Source of the DNA: Streptomyces coelicoflavus | GTDB lineage: Bacteria > Actinomycetota > Actinomycetes > Streptomycetales > Streptomycetaceae | Length of the DNA: 64,000 nt | Direction of reading: 5' to 3' | NCBI RefSeq assembly: GCF_003112555.1 | Contig: NZ_BEWB01000007.1 | Location: 310,001 to 374,000, forward strand | Part shown: positions 18,081 through 27,506 of the stretch, piece after piece | Layout: the number at the start of each line of letters is the position of its first letter | Numbering within the stretch: the first letter of the stretch is position 1 | Notes under the pieces: generated by a model | The model's database searches: none | Seen by the model: the letters and a program-made list of their open reading frames with translations, nothing else | Told to the model about the DNA's origin: nothing | Made by a program: the position numbers and the translations under genes

Positions 18081-18449
18081 ATGCCGCTCACCGCCGCCGC
18101 CCGACCGCAGACCGCCGACCTCCGTGGGGCCCGGCGCCCCGACCGGCTCGGTGCCGCCGAGGCCGAGATACTGCGCATCGTCACCGACGCGCGTACCCCC
18201 GTCTTCGTCACCGTGCGGCCGGACGGGCGACGCAGGTACAGCTACTGGCGCCCCCTGGACTCCGCCACCGGCCGGGGCGGCTGCTACGTCGCGCTGCCGA
18301 CCGCCGCGTGCGACGCGCTGCACGCCGCGGGCCGGACGGCGCTCGGCGAGCCGCTCGCCGACCCGAACCGGATCATCCACCGGGTCAGCGCCACCCGCAC
18401 CCCGGCCGCGCCGCTGCGCGCGCTGCCCGAGCGGGCCCGCGCGGCGTGA
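18081..18449 (+). CDS. Small conserved-looking protein of unknown function
   Basis: 122 aa, no signal peptide or membrane segment. The centre (EAEILRIVTDARTPVFVTVRPDGRRRYSYWRPLD) looks folded; the C-terminus is Ala/Arg-rich. The start at ATG 18081 follows a GGAAAGG ribosome-binding site. It is divergent from the discoidin gene (210-bp gap) and converges with the CYTH-CHAD gene. I do not recognise a family and give no function. Confidence 0.65.
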   Translation: MPLTAAARPQTADLRGARRPDRLGAAEAEILRIVTDARTPVFVTVRPDGRRRYSYWRPLDSATGRGGCYVALPTAACDALHAAGRTALGEPLADPNRIIHRVSATRTPAAPLRALPERARAA

Positions 18450-18497
18450 GTCCGGCCCGTCCCGCACACACGTGAACGGCCGTCGCGCGAGGGTGAT

Positions 18498-20024
18498 TCA
18501 GGGTTCGAGCGGTGCCCGCAGCGCGGGATCCGACGCCGCCCGCCACACCTCGGGCAGCTCCCGCTGCCGGGCCTCGGCCCCCGCCCCTTCCCGGCCGTGC
18601 AGCAGTCCCCAGGTGAACGCGGACTCGCCCGCCCCGTGGGCGGCCACCGCCAGCCCTCGCAGGGTGTCCTGGGCGACCACGGCGTCCTGGTGCTCACCGA
18701 GCAGCTGCTGCACCGCCTTGGCGTGCTTGCCGAGCCGGGCGGCCGGCTTGCCCAGCGCGGGACGCGCGACCTCGGCCGCGTAGCGGAGCTTCTTGGCGGC
18801 CTTGCGCGCCTCGTGCAGCCCCGCCTCCCGCGGCCGGCCGGCCGGCTGTGCGGCCGCCCGCTCCATCCGCCCGGCGAGACGGCCGTACTCCTTGAGCACC
18901 GCCCGGGACATCGCACGGGCGGGCTTGCCCGCGGCCCGGGCGCGCAGGGGCGGCTGCCGGACCAGGGCGTCCAGCGCGTCCAGGAGGCGCAGATAACGAG
19001 GTGTGGCCAGGGCCTGACGCGTGCGGGACCGCGCCTCGACGCCGCGGGACACCTCCCAGACCCGCAGCCGGGCGGCGACGGGACCCAGCACCAGGTCGTC
19101 CGGCAGCTCCGCCAGCGCGGCCCCGATCCGCTCGCCCAGCACCTCCTGGTCACGCGCCACGCCCAACTCTCCCGACAGCCACCGCAGTTCCGCGCGCAGC
19201 GGATCGGTGACCCGCCGGTCGAGCACGGAGCGGTAGGAGCGCAGGCAGGCGCGCAGCCGCCGGCACGTGACGCGCATCTGGTGCACGGCGTCGGGCAGGT
19301 CACGGCGGACCGCCGGATCCAGTGACACCAGCCGGCCGGCCTGCTCGTCCACGTACGCGAGCACATACGCGCCGGGAGACCCTGCCCCCACCCCCGAAGG
19401 GTGCGCCCGCTCCACCGCCGCCCCCGTGTCCCGCAGCGCGCGGGCCAGCTTGGACGGGCTGTCCGCGCGCACGATCCCCTTCTTCCGGAGCTTCTTCTCG
19501 ACGACGTCCAGCAGCCCGGCGTGCACACCGTCGGCCAGTTCGACCTCCAGCTCGCTCCACCGGGCCCGGCCACCGCCGGAGGCCGCCGCGTCGGCGCGCA
19601 CCTCGTCGAGGCTCAGCTCGGCGAGCAACCCGCCCTCCGCGTCGCGCAACTGCCGCACGGTCCGGGCGGACCGGATGCGTACGACCGGACGCAGCTCGGC
19701 GCCCCGTGTGCGGGACAGGACCAGCTCGCGCAGCGACTCGGGCACGTCGTCCGACAGGGGAGCCCACACCTCCTCCCGGGTGTCCCCGGTCAGTGGCAGC
19801 TTCAGGTGCCAGCCCGCGTCCGGACCGCCCGTACGGCGGCGCAACGTGGCCGAGGAACCGGCGAGCCGCTGATCCTCGGTGTCGTGGTACACCGCGTCGA
19901 GCTTCTCGGGCCCGGTCGCGGTGACCGAGGCGACGGGCCCGACGCCGGTGAGGTCGGGCAGCCCGGCGGCGCCGCCGGGGGACGGTTCGTACTTCCGCTC
20001 TGTCTCGCGCTTCGACTGGGTCAT
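18498..20024 (-). CDS. CYTH-CHAD domain protein (triphosphate tunnel metalloenzyme fused to a polyphosphate-binding domain)
   Basis: 508 aa. The N-terminal CYTH domain (about 1-200) has the signature ExExK as ETERK (E7, E9, K11), plus alternating basic and acidic strand residues (ATLRRRTGG, WHLKLPL). The C-terminal CHAD domain (about 215-490) is helical with conserved histidines (DAVHQMRVTCRRLRACLRSY; LHEARKAAKKLRYAAE). CYTH proteins hydrolyse inorganic triphosphate or related polyphosphates and CHAD domains bind polyphosphate, so a polyphosphate role is likely. It is 28 bases downstream of the M23 peptidase gene on the same strand, probably one transcript with it and the phosphatase gene. 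Confidence 0.93.
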   Translation of the reverse strand: MTQSKRETERKYEPSPGGAAGLPDLTGVGPVASVTATGPEKLDAVYHDTEDQRLAGSSATLRRRTGGPDAGWHLKLPLTGDTREEVWAPLSDDVPESLRELVLSRTRGAELRPVVRIRSARTVRQLRDAEGGLLAELSLDEVRADAAASGGGRARWSELEVELADGVHAGLLDVVEKKLRKKGIVRADSPSKLARALRDTGAAVERAHPSGVGAGSPGAYVLAYVDEQAGRLVSLDPAVRRDLPDAVHQMRVTCRRLRACLRSYRSVLDRRVTDPLRAELRWLSGELGVARDQEVLGERIGAALAELPDDLVLGPVAARLRVWEVSRGVEARSRTRQALATPRYLRLLDALDALVRQPPLRARAAGKPARAMSRAVLKEYGRLAGRMERAAAQPAGRPREAGLHEARKAAKKLRYAAEVARPALGKPAARLGKHAKAVQQLLGEHQDAVVAQDTLRGLAVAAHGAGESAFTWGLLHGREGAGAEARQRELPEVWRAASDPALRAPLEP

Positions 20025-20052
20025 GTCGATTGCTTCGACAGGATCCGCCGGA

Positions 20053-21357
20053 TCAAACCCCGTCCGGCACGACCCAGGGGCGCGGATCGGTGTAGTACCC
20101 GTCGAGGACGACCTCGAAATGCAGGTGGGGGCCGGTGGACAGGCCGGTGGAGCCGACCCGCCCGATCGGGGCCCCGGCCTCCACCGTCTGTCCGACCGCC
20201 GTCCCCAGGGAGGAGAGGTGACTGTAGGTCGTCTCCACCCGCTTGCCCTGGATGGTCCCGTGGTCGATCACGATTCGGTTGCCGTACGCGTTGGTGAGCG
20301 CGGCGAACACGACCCGGCCCCGCCGGGCCGCCACGACCTGCGCGCCCTGCGGCGCGGCGAAGTCCACGCCGGTGTGCAGTTTGGTCACCCCGGTCAGCGG
20401 GTGCTCCCGGGACCCGAAGGGCGAGGTGATGGTGAGCGGGCTCACCGGCGCGGTCAGCAGGGCGCCGGCCGTCCCGCCCGCGCTGCCGGAGTCCTCCCGG
20501 TCGAGTGCCTCGTAACGGGGCAGCAGGGCCTGGACCTCGTCGAGGTACGTCCTGGCCGTCGAGGGGACGCGTCCCGCCTCGGTCACGGCGTCCGGTCCCG
20601 CGGCGTAGGCGGCGAGGGTCAGCTCCACGAGGTCGCCGTTGATCCGCCCCTCGGTGCGCAGTTCGGTCACCTTTCCGGCCAGCGAGCAGTCCCGCCGGCC
20701 CAGCGCCATGATGGCGTCCGCCGGATCGCGGGGCGAGGACCGCCCGTTGCCGTCGTCGTCCTTGCCCCAGGTCCGCCACTCGTCGTCGGTGAAGGCGGCG
20801 ATGCCCTTCTGACCCGAGAGTTCGTCCGAGTCGTCGCTCCAGCCCGAGAGCTGGTCGATCTGCGCGGCCAGCACGGACGGTTCGAGGACGGCACAGCCCG
20901 AGGCCGCCTTGCGCAGCCAGGGGATGTACGACGGGTCGATGTCGACCGCCGTGGACGGGTCGGCGGCGGAGCCGTCGTCGGTCCCCGCGCCCGGCAGTCC
21001 GCCCAGCGCGAGGAAGGCGGCCACGCCGGTGACGGTCACGAAGGCCGGCAGCAGCAACAGGGTGACCGGCCCGGGGCCACGGCGCTTTCGCTTGCGGGGC
21101 GGCTCCGGTTGCTCCGGCTGTTCCGGCGGGAGCCGCCGGTCCGCTCGTCCGGGTTCGGACGTGTCCGCCTGTGGGGCGTCCGTGCCGTCGGCCGCCTGCG
21201 CCAGGGTCAGCCGCTCGTCGTTCACCTGGCCGCTCGCCGGGACGTGATGCTCACGAGGGGACGGTATCTCCGCCCCGTCACCGGCGTCAGGAGCCGCCGA
21301 GGCAGAAGGAGGTGCCCGAACGGGCAGGGCGGGCGGAACCCGGTGCCCGGTCGTCAC
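20053..21357 (-). CDS. Membrane-anchored M23 (LytM-type) peptidase
   Basis: 434 aa from GTG 21357, which overlaps the stop of the upstream phosphatase gene (GTGA). A cytoplasmic basic stretch (PPRKRKRRGPG) and one membrane helix (TLLLLPAFVTVTGVAAFLAL) precede an extracytoplasmic part. The middle region (DPSYIPWLRKAASGC through DAIMALGRRDC) resembles a transglycosylase/SLT-like helical domain. The C-terminal 130 residues are a zinc peptidase with His and Asp in KLHTGVDFAAP and the HxH in TGPHLHFEV. It probably cleaves peptidoglycan cross-bridges or peptides. A later GTG at 21225 is an alternative start with a weaker ribosome-binding site. Confidence 0.88.
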   Translation of the reverse strand: MTTGHRVPPALPVRAPPSASAAPDAGDGAEIPSPREHHVPASGQVNDERLTLAQAADGTDAPQADTSEPGRADRRLPPEQPEQPEPPRKRKRRGPGPVTLLLLPAFVTVTGVAAFLALGGLPGAGTDDGSAADPSTAVDIDPSYIPWLRKAASGCAVLEPSVLAAQIDQLSGWSDDSDELSGQKGIAAFTDDEWRTWGKDDDGNGRSSPRDPADAIMALGRRDCSLAGKVTELRTEGRINGDLVELTLAAYAAGPDAVTEAGRVPSTARTYLDEVQALLPRYEALDREDSGSAGGTAGALLTAPVSPLTITSPFGSREHPLTGVTKLHTGVDFAAPQGAQVVAARRGRVVFAALTNAYGNRIVIDHGTIQGKRVETTYSHLSSLGTAVGQTVEAGAPIGRVGSTGLSTGPHLHFEVVLDGYYTDPRPWVVPDGV

Positions 21358-24017
21358 CCCCCGGCCGGTCCCGGCCGCGGCGACGGGGGCGGCGTGGGAC
21401 GGACGGCGAGGACCGCGATGTCGTCCGTACTGTCCGCGCCCAGGCCGATCAACAACTCGTCGCAGAACGTGTCGAGTGGCTCGTGGGCCAGGTCGGCGGC
21501 GTGCCGGCGCAGTCGCTCCAGGGCGTCGTCGATGGGCTCGTCGCGACGCTCGACGAGGCCGTCGGTGTACAGCACGAGCGTCGAGTGGGCCGGCAGCTCG
21601 TGCCGCGCCGTGCGCCGGGCCATGGCGGGATCCATGCCCAGCAGCAGGCCCGCGCCGCCACCGAGGTAGCGGGCCCGGCCGTCCCGCGTGGTGAGCAGCG
21701 GCGGCGGATGTCCCGCGGAGGAGTGCTTCAGCTCCCACGGGCCGTGCGCGGAGCCCTTCAGCAGACCGTAGACACAGGTGGCGGTCGCCTCCTGGCGGAG
21801 ACTGTGGTTCGCCACATCCAGCCGGCGCAGCACCTCGGCGGGCGGCTCCTCGCGGTCCACGGCGATCCCGCGGAGCATGCTGCGCAACTGGCTCATCGCG
21901 ATGGCCGCGTCCAGGTCGTGCCCCGTGACGTCGCCGATGACCAGCGCGGTGCCCCCGTGCGGCAGGACGAAGCTGTCGTACCAGTCCCCGCCGACCTGCG
22001 CGGTGGTCGAGGAGGCGGCGTAGCGGGCGGCCATCCGCAGCCCCTCGACCTCCGGCAGAGCCGGCAGCAGCGAGCGCTGGAGCCGCTCGGCGATGGAGCG
22101 GGTGTCCTGGTAGAGACGGGCGTTGTCCACCCCCAGCGCGAGGCTGTGGACCAGGTCGTCGACGAGCGTCAGGTCCTCTTCCGTGAACGGCCGTGCGCCG
22201 GGCGTACGAGCCAGGGTCAGGGCGCCGGAGATCCGGCGGCGCGCCCGCAGCGGAGCGACGACCGCGCTGCCCGCCCCCAGCTCCCGGAACAGTCCGACGT
22301 ACTCCCTGTCCAGCGCGCTCTCGGTCTGACCGGGCTGCGGGGCGTCGACGAGCAGCAGCGGACCGGCGCCGCGCAGTACCCGGGCCAGCGGGCCGCGCGA
22401 GTCCTCGGAGACCCCCGGGAGCGCGCCCTCGTACGCCCCCGGGCGCAGGGCCCGGGGATCCCGGTGGACGACACAGGCCCGGTCCAGCCGGCTGTCGTCG
22501 GTGAACAGGTCCACCGCGCACCAGTCGGCCAGCCGCCGCGTCAGCAGCCGGCCGGCGCGTTGCAGTCCCTCCCGCAGGTCCAGGGTGTTGTTGAGCTGGG
22601 CGCCGAGTTCGGCCAGAAGAGTGAGCCGGTCCAGCGGCGACATGCCGCCCTGGGCCCTGGCCCTCCTGGTGCCGCTCTCCGGGACGGCGGGCGACCGGCC
22701 TCCGTCGGGCTCCCCGACGGCCGCCTCCCTGACCCGGCCGGAAGTCCTCGGCGCGTCGAGGAACGTGGTCGCCCGCGGGACGAGCTGGGCGACGAACACG
22801 GTGCGGCCGTCGGCCGTCTCCTGGGTCTGGATGTACAGCCGGACCGGGACCAGCCGGCCGTCACGGTGCAGTGCCGGAAGCGGCACGGAGCGGCCCACGA
22901 TGCGTGTGCGGCCGGTGAGCAGCATCGAGGTGAACGCCGCCGTGTGCCGCGCGCGCAGGTGCTCGGGCACGAGGGTGGTGAGGCGGCGTCCGACGAGATC
23001 CTCCGGTGCCCAGCCCAGCAGGTCCGCCGCCGCCCCGTTGGCCGCGACGATCCGGTTGCCCTCGTCCGCGGCGATGGTCGGCATCCTGCTGGCCCGCACC
23101 TGGCCGACGTCCCACGGCACGAGCTCGGCGGAGCTGATCTCCGGCTCCCGGGGGACCACGGTCCACGCGGTGGGCCGCCCCCCGGCCAGCTGTCCCGCGA
23201 TCTCGTCGAAGAGCCATTCCTGGAAGGCACGGCCGCGGGGCAGGGCCGGCAGGGTGAGCAGCCGCTCCTGGCGCGCCCGCTCCTCGGCCAGGCCGAGTAC
23301 GCGGCGCAGGGTCTCCACCGCCGGTACGGCGTCGACGGGCAGCGCGAGGGGCAGGGTGCCCAGCCCGGAATCGGCGGCCGGTTCCTCCAGCGCCGCGGTC
23401 ACACCGGCACTGATGACGTTGTTGACGTCGTTGGCCGTCGCGAGGTCCTCGGGTGCCGCTCCGAGGAGGTCTCCCGCGGACGCGGCGAGGGTGAGTTCGC
23501 GCAGCATCCCGTGCCGGTGCTGCCGGCACGACGCCTCCAGGGCGGTCGGCACGTCGACGAGCGTCACCGTCCGTTCGTCGGGCCGCGGCGGCCCGGCGGT
23601 CTCCCACCCGGAGGACGGCGGCGGCGGACCGTCGTGCCACAGCTCGAACCACACCGTCTTGCCCAAGTCGTCGCCGTCCGCCCCGTACCGCGAGGCCAGC
23701 CGCTCCACCAGGGCCAGTCCCTGACCCGTCCCGGCGTACGGCGAACAGCGCTGCGGTACCAGTCCGCGGCCCGGCCGCCCGTCCCCGACCCGTACCCGCA
23801 CCCGGCCGTCGAGGCGTGCCACGCTCACCTCCACCTCGGTGCGCGCGTGCAGCACCGCGTTGGTGACCAGCTCGCTCACCAGCAGCTCGGCCGTGCCCAC
23901 CCGGTCCGAGGGGGACCCGTCCAGCGCGGCACGCACGAACCGGCGGGCCGCCGCCACGCTCCGCGGCCCGTCGGGAAAGCGCCGTGACACCGCCGTCGGC
24001 GGATCGGAACCACCCAT
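21354..24017 (-). CDS. Multidomain PP2C (SpoIIE-type) phosphatase with anti-sigma-like ATPase, PAS and GAF domains
   Basis: 887 aa from ATG 24017. The N-terminal 130 residues form a serine-kinase/ATPase fold (N box LLVSELVTNAVLHA; GTGQGLALVERLA). A helical stretch follows, then a PAS sensor (about 340-440, GNRIVAANGAAADLLGW), a GAF domain (about 490-650) and a PP2C domain with the metal-binding Asp residues in GGDWYD and VIGDVTGHD and the final DDIAV. Such proteins dephosphorylate anti-anti-sigma factors and can rephosphorylate them, controlling sigma factors of the SigB/SigF type. No sigma or anti-sigma gene adjoins it. It leads the run to the M23 and CYTH-CHAD genes. Confidence 0.9.
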   Translation of the reverse strand: MGGSDPPTAVSRRFPDGPRSVAAARRFVRAALDGSPSDRVGTAELLVSELVTNAVLHARTEVEVSVARLDGRVRVRVGDGRPGRGLVPQRCSPYAGTGQGLALVERLASRYGADGDDLGKTVWFELWHDGPPPPSSGWETAGPPRPDERTVTLVDVPTALEASCRQHRHGMLRELTLAASAGDLLGAAPEDLATANDVNNVISAGVTAALEEPAADSGLGTLPLALPVDAVPAVETLRRVLGLAEERARQERLLTLPALPRGRAFQEWLFDEIAGQLAGGRPTAWTVVPREPEISSAELVPWDVGQVRASRMPTIAADEGNRIVAANGAAADLLGWAPEDLVGRRLTTLVPEHLRARHTAAFTSMLLTGRTRIVGRSVPLPALHRDGRLVPVRLYIQTQETADGRTVFVAQLVPRATTFLDAPRTSGRVREAAVGEPDGGRSPAVPESGTRRARAQGGMSPLDRLTLLAELGAQLNNTLDLREGLQRAGRLLTRRLADWCAVDLFTDDSRLDRACVVHRDPRALRPGAYEGALPGVSEDSRGPLARVLRGAGPLLLVDAPQPGQTESALDREYVGLFRELGAGSAVVAPLRARRRISGALTLARTPGARPFTEEDLTLVDDLVHSLALGVDNARLYQDTRSIAERLQRSLLPALPEVEGLRMAARYAASSTTAQVGGDWYDSFVLPHGGTALVIGDVTGHDLDAAIAMSQLRSMLRGIAVDREEPPAEVLRRLDVANHSLRQEATATCVYGLLKGSAHGPWELKHSSAGHPPPLLTTRDGRARYLGGGAGLLLGMDPAMARRTARHELPAHSTLVLYTDGLVERRDEPIDDALERLRRHAADLAHEPLDTFCDELLIGLGADSTDDIAVLAVRPTPPPSPRPGPAGG

Positions 24018-24221
24018 GACCTCAGTGTGTGCCCGGTACGGCCGGCCCCGCAGCGCGCGCCGCCCGGACGCCCCGCGCTCCGGTGAACGCTCCTGTCCGC
24101 CGGTCGGGTGACGCACCCGGTGAAACGCGGGGTGGGAGCGCCGCCGCGGGGCGGGGGTGAAAGGTTCGGGCCGGTCGCCGCGCACCGGGTCTGGCAGGCG
24201 GCCGGTTACTCCGATAGCTTG

Positions 24222-24265
24222 CTGGTGCGGCCCCGCGTTCTCCCCCGTACGCGGGGCCGCACCAG
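24222..24265 (-). terminator. Strong hairpin terminator after the GH4 gene
   Basis: Perfect 16-bp arms CTGGTGCGGCCCCGCG and CGCGGGGCCGCACCAG with a 12-base loop, starting 20 bases beyond the stop of the reverse-strand GH4 gene. It closes the six-gene operon. Confidence 0.85.
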
Positions 24266-24284
24266 TGCGGCCGTGCCGGTCGGC

Positions 24285-25610
24285 TCAGAGGGCGAGCGCG
24301 CCCCGCAGCCCCGGTTGCAGCAGGTCCCCGTGGGCGCGGACCATGTCGTCGCACAGCCGCCAGATCTCCTCGACCGTGAGGGTCGCCGCCGTCGCCGGGT
24401 CGGCCATCGCCGCGTGCCTGATGTGCCGCGGATCGTCCTCCGTCGCCGCCCGCACCACCAGGTCGGTGGTGCTCAGGTAGGCCCGGTTGAGGGCCGCCAG
24501 CTGCGGGGGCAGCGCGCCGATCCGGGTGGGCCGGACGCCCGTGGAGTCGACCAGGCAGGGCACCTCGACGGTGCCCCGGTCGGGCAGGTTCTCGATCAGG
24601 CCGTGGTTGGGCACGTTGCCGTAGACCGTGCGGGGCGTGCCGGTCACGATGCTGTGGATGATCTGCGGCGCGTACTCCATCGTGCCCTCGACCGTGAGCG
24701 GCGCCCCGCAGGCCAGGGCGTCGCGGGTGCGCTCGTACTCCGCCACGTTCTCGTCCACGATGCCCAGGTAGGCGCCTACGGGCAGCCGCAGCCGGTCGAT
24801 CTCGCTGTCGTGGTGCAGGTACCAGGGGACGTACTCGGCGGAGTGCTCGCTGGTCTCCGTCGGGTAGTGACCCAGGCGCCGGTACATGTCCATGCGGACC
24901 CGGCGGCGCAGTTGCGGGTCCTCGTCGATCAGGGCGTCGAGGCGCGGGTGGAGGTCCCGGCCCCCGTGCTCCAGGCGCAGCACCCACGCCTGGTGGTTGA
25001 CGCCCGCCGCCTCGTAGGTGACCTCCTCGTAGGGGACCTTCAGCAGCTCGCACAGGCCCTGGACCGTCCAGTAGACGGAGTGGCACAGCCCCACCACCCG
25101 CGTCAGCCCGGTCGCCTCGGCGAGGTACTGGACGTTCATCGCCATCGGGTTGGTGTAGTTGAGCAGCCAGGCGTCCGGGCAGACCTCGGCGATGTCCTCG
25201 CCGAGCGCCCTGAGCAGCGGGAAGGTGCGCAGCGCGCGGAAGACGCCGCCGACGCCGAGGGTGTCGCCGATGGTCTGGCGCAGTCCGTACCGGGCCGGTA
25301 CCTCGAAGTCGGTACGGGTCGCCTCGCCCATGCCGACCTGCACGATGTTGATGACGAAGTCGGCGCCGGCCAGGGCCTCGCGGCGGTCGGCGTGGGCGGT
25401 GACGCGCGGCCGGGCGCCGCGTTCGGCGGCGATGTACTCGGCGGCGGCCCGCGCGGTGGCCAGGCGCTCCGCGTCGATGTCGTGCAGCGCGATGTGCGCG
25501 GACTTCAGCTCGTCGAAGGCGAAGAGGTCGGCGAGCAGGCCCTGGGTGAAGACGACGCTGCCGGCTCCGACGAAGGTGATCTTGGGTGCGGTCGGGTGGG
25601 CGGTGCTCAT
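24285..25610 (-). CDS. Family 4 glycosidase, alpha-galactosidase type (NAD- and metal-dependent)
   Basis: 441 aa, cytoplasmic. N-terminal NAD-binding fold (ITFVGAGSVVFTQGLL), NYTNP at 151-155, the metal-binding Cys176-His177 in LCHSV, and Asn205-His206 in VNHQAW. GH4 enzymes oxidise the sugar at C3 with bound NAD, eliminate the aglycone and re-reduce the product. The CHS motif is the one seen in alpha-galactosidases (MelA type) rather than 6-phospho-glucosidases. The start overlaps the kinase stop (ATGA). As last gene of an operon with a GH114 enzyme and an importer it probably cuts imported alpha-galactosidic or alpha-galactosaminidic oligosaccharides; the exact sugar is inference. Confidence 0.9.
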   Translation of the reverse strand: MSTAHPTAPKITFVGAGSVVFTQGLLADLFAFDELKSAHIALHDIDAERLATARAAAEYIAAERGARPRVTAHADRREALAGADFVINIVQVGMGEATRTDFEVPARYGLRQTIGDTLGVGGVFRALRTFPLLRALGEDIAEVCPDAWLLNYTNPMAMNVQYLAEATGLTRVVGLCHSVYWTVQGLCELLKVPYEEVTYEAAGVNHQAWVLRLEHGGRDLHPRLDALIDEDPQLRRRVRMDMYRRLGHYPTETSEHSAEYVPWYLHHDSEIDRLRLPVGAYLGIVDENVAEYERTRDALACGAPLTVEGTMEYAPQIIHSIVTGTPRTVYGNVPNHGLIENLPDRGTVEVPCLVDSTGVRPTRIGALPPQLAALNRAYLSTTDLVVRAATEDDPRHIRHAAMADPATAATLTVEEIWRLCDDMVRAHGDLLQPGLRGALAL

Positions 25611-26563
25611 GCGGGGTTCTCTCCGTTGCGGGTGACCTGGGCGAACGCTTCGTCCCAGGTGGGCTGGGCGGTGGTGCCGCCGTGCGCGCGGGTGGACAGC
25701 GCGCCGCAGACGGCGGCGAGTTCGAGGGCCTCGGGCAGGGCGAGCCCGGTGAGGAGCGCCGCGACGAAACCGGCGTCGAAACTGTCGCCGGCACCCACCG
25801 TGTCCACGGGCCGGGCCGGGACGCCGGACGTGGTGAGCAGGGTGCGCCCGTCGTGGCACAGGGCGCCCTCGGCGCCGTTCTTGACGACGACCGTCGGCCC
25901 CCGGCCGGCGAGCACGGCGGCGCACTTGCCGAGGTCCGGGGTGCCGAGCCCGGCCAGCTGCCGGGCCTCGGCCGCGTTGGGCAGCAGATAGTCGGTGTGC
26001 GGGAGTACGGCGTCCAGGCCGGCCGGGTCCCAGCGGCCGGCGGGGTCGTCGTTGGTGTCGAGGGACGTCGTCGCACCGTGGGCGCGCGCGGTGCGCAGCA
26101 ACTCGGGCAGCGCGGCGGCGAGTCCGGGGAGCAGGAAGTACGACGCGGCGTGCACGTGCCGGGCGGTGCTCAGCAGTTCGGCCGGAACGTCCGCCGCCGT
26201 GGTGGCCGGCAGTGTGCCCGGCGCCGTGACGATGGCCCGGTCGTCCCCCCGGGTGAGGATCACGGTCAGCGGGGTCGGCAGCCGCGGATCGACGAGCAGC
26301 GCACTCGTGTCGACCCCGTGCGCGTCGAGGGTGTCGCGGACGTAGCGGCCGGCGTCGTCGTCGCCCACCCGGCCGGCGAACGCCACCCGCAGGCCGAGGC
26401 GGGCGGCGCCGCACGCCATGATCGCGGCGGAGCCGCCGAGGGTGAGGGCACCGCCGGGGACGAGCTGTTCGCGCTGTCCGAAGGCGAGGGGGGAGTCGAG
26501 GGGCCCCACCACGACGTCGGGATTGGCGTCTCCGACGACGAGCAGGTCGAGGTTGTGCGGCAT
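25607..26563 (-). CDS. PfkB-family sugar kinase
   Basis: 318 aa. N-terminal PfkB signature region (GGSAAIMACGAARLGLRVAFAGRVG) and the C-terminal active-site motif DTVGAGDSFDAGF with the catalytic Asp. It would phosphorylate a monosaccharide released by the overlapping GH4 gene. In sequence alone a ribokinase, fructokinase or tagatose-type kinase cannot be told apart. In the context of galactosamine or galactose release, a kinase acting on galactose, galactosamine or a derivative is a reasonable guess. Confidence 0.88.
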   Translation of the reverse strand: MPHNLDLLVVGDANPDVVVGPLDSPLAFGQREQLVPGGALTLGGSAAIMACGAARLGLRVAFAGRVGDDDAGRYVRDTLDAHGVDTSALLVDPRLPTPLTVILTRGDDRAIVTAPGTLPATTAADVPAELLSTARHVHAASYFLLPGLAAALPELLRTARAHGATTSLDTNDDPAGRWDPAGLDAVLPHTDYLLPNAAEARQLAGLGTPDLGKCAAVLAGRGPTVVVKNGAEGALCHDGRTLLTTSGVPARPVDTVGAGDSFDAGFVAALLTGLALPEALELAAVCGALSTRAHGGTTAQPTWDEAFAQVTRNGENPA

Positions 26564-26606
26564 GGGTCTTCCCTGGAGTGACGGCGGACGGGCGGAGGGC
26601 GGGTGG

Positions 26607-27506
26607 TCAGCCCTTGAGCCCGCTGGAGGTGATCGACTGGATGAAGGTCTTCTGCGCGCCGAGGAAGGCGAGCAGGACCGGCAGCACGGTGATGACGTTG
26701 CCCGCCATCACGGCCGCCCACTGGGTGTGGTGCTGCCCCTGGAACGTGGTCAGGCCCAGCTGCAGCGTGTACTGCGTGTCGTGGTTGATGGCGATCAGCG
26801 GCCAGGTCAGGTCGTTCCACGTGGTCAGGAAGGTGAGCACGGCCACCGTGGCCAGCGCCGGGCGGGACAGCGGCAGCACGATCCGCCACAGCACCCGCAG
26901 CCGTGAACAGCCGTCGATCCAGGCGGCCTCCTCCAGCTCCCTGGGCAGCGAGAGGAAGAACTGCCGCAGCAGGAACACCGCGAACGGCGTGACCAGCGAC
27001 GGCACGATCAGCGCGCCCAGGGTGTCGATGAGGCCGAGCTTCTTCATCACCAGGAACGTCGGGATCATCGTCAGCTGGAACGGCACGGCCATCGTGGCCA
27101 GCATCAGCCCCAGCAGCACCCGGGACCCCGCGAACCGCATCCGGGCGAACGCGTAGCCGGCGAGCGAGCCGAAGACGAGGTTCGCGGCGACCGTGACGGC
27201 GGAGACGATCAGCGAGTTGGCGAACCAGCGGGGGAACATCGCGTTGCCCAGCACGTACCGGTAACCGCCGAGGTCGATGCCGGACGGCCACAGTGCCGGC
27301 GGGAACCGGTTGATCTCCGCGTTGGTCATCACCGAGCTGAGCACCAGCCAGACCAGCGGCACGGCGAAGACGAGGGCGAGCGGGGCGAGCAGCAGGTGCC
27401 ACGGGCTGAACGGAAGCCGCGGACGGCGCCGTTCCACGGCGGCGGGCGGATCGAGGACGCCGCGGACGGGGTCGGCGGTGCCCGGCCGGGCGGAGGTCGC
27501 CGTCAT
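26607..27506 (-). CDS. Sugar ABC transporter permease, MalG type
   Basis: 299 aa with six predicted membrane helices and the cytoplasmic EAA loop EEAAWIDGCSRLRVLWRIVLPL, by which the permease docks the ATPase. It ends in the typical SSGLKG. The start codon overlaps the stop of the MalF-type partner (ATGA). No ATPase gene exists in the operon, as for most streptomycete sugar importers, which share MsiK. Confidence 0.93.
   Translation of the reverse strand: MTATSARPGTADPVRGVLDPPAAVERRRPRLPFSPWHLLLAPLALVFAVPLVWLVLSSVMTNAEINRFPPALWPSGIDLGGYRYVLGNAMFPRWFANSLIVSAVTVAANLVFGSLAGYAFARMRFAGSRVLLGLMLATMAVPFQLTMIPTFLVMKKLGLIDTLGALIVPSLVTPFAVFLLRQFFLSLPRELEEAAWIDGCSRLRVLWRIVLPLSRPALATVAVLTFLTTWNDLTWPLIAINHDTQYTLQLGLTTFQGQHHTQWAAVMAGNVITVLPVLLAFLGAQKTFIQSITSSGLKG

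Noticed and set aside
24120..24145. TGGGAGCGCCGCC as another CebR box
   Set aside because: Only one half of the palindrome matches and it is not at a plausible promoter position.
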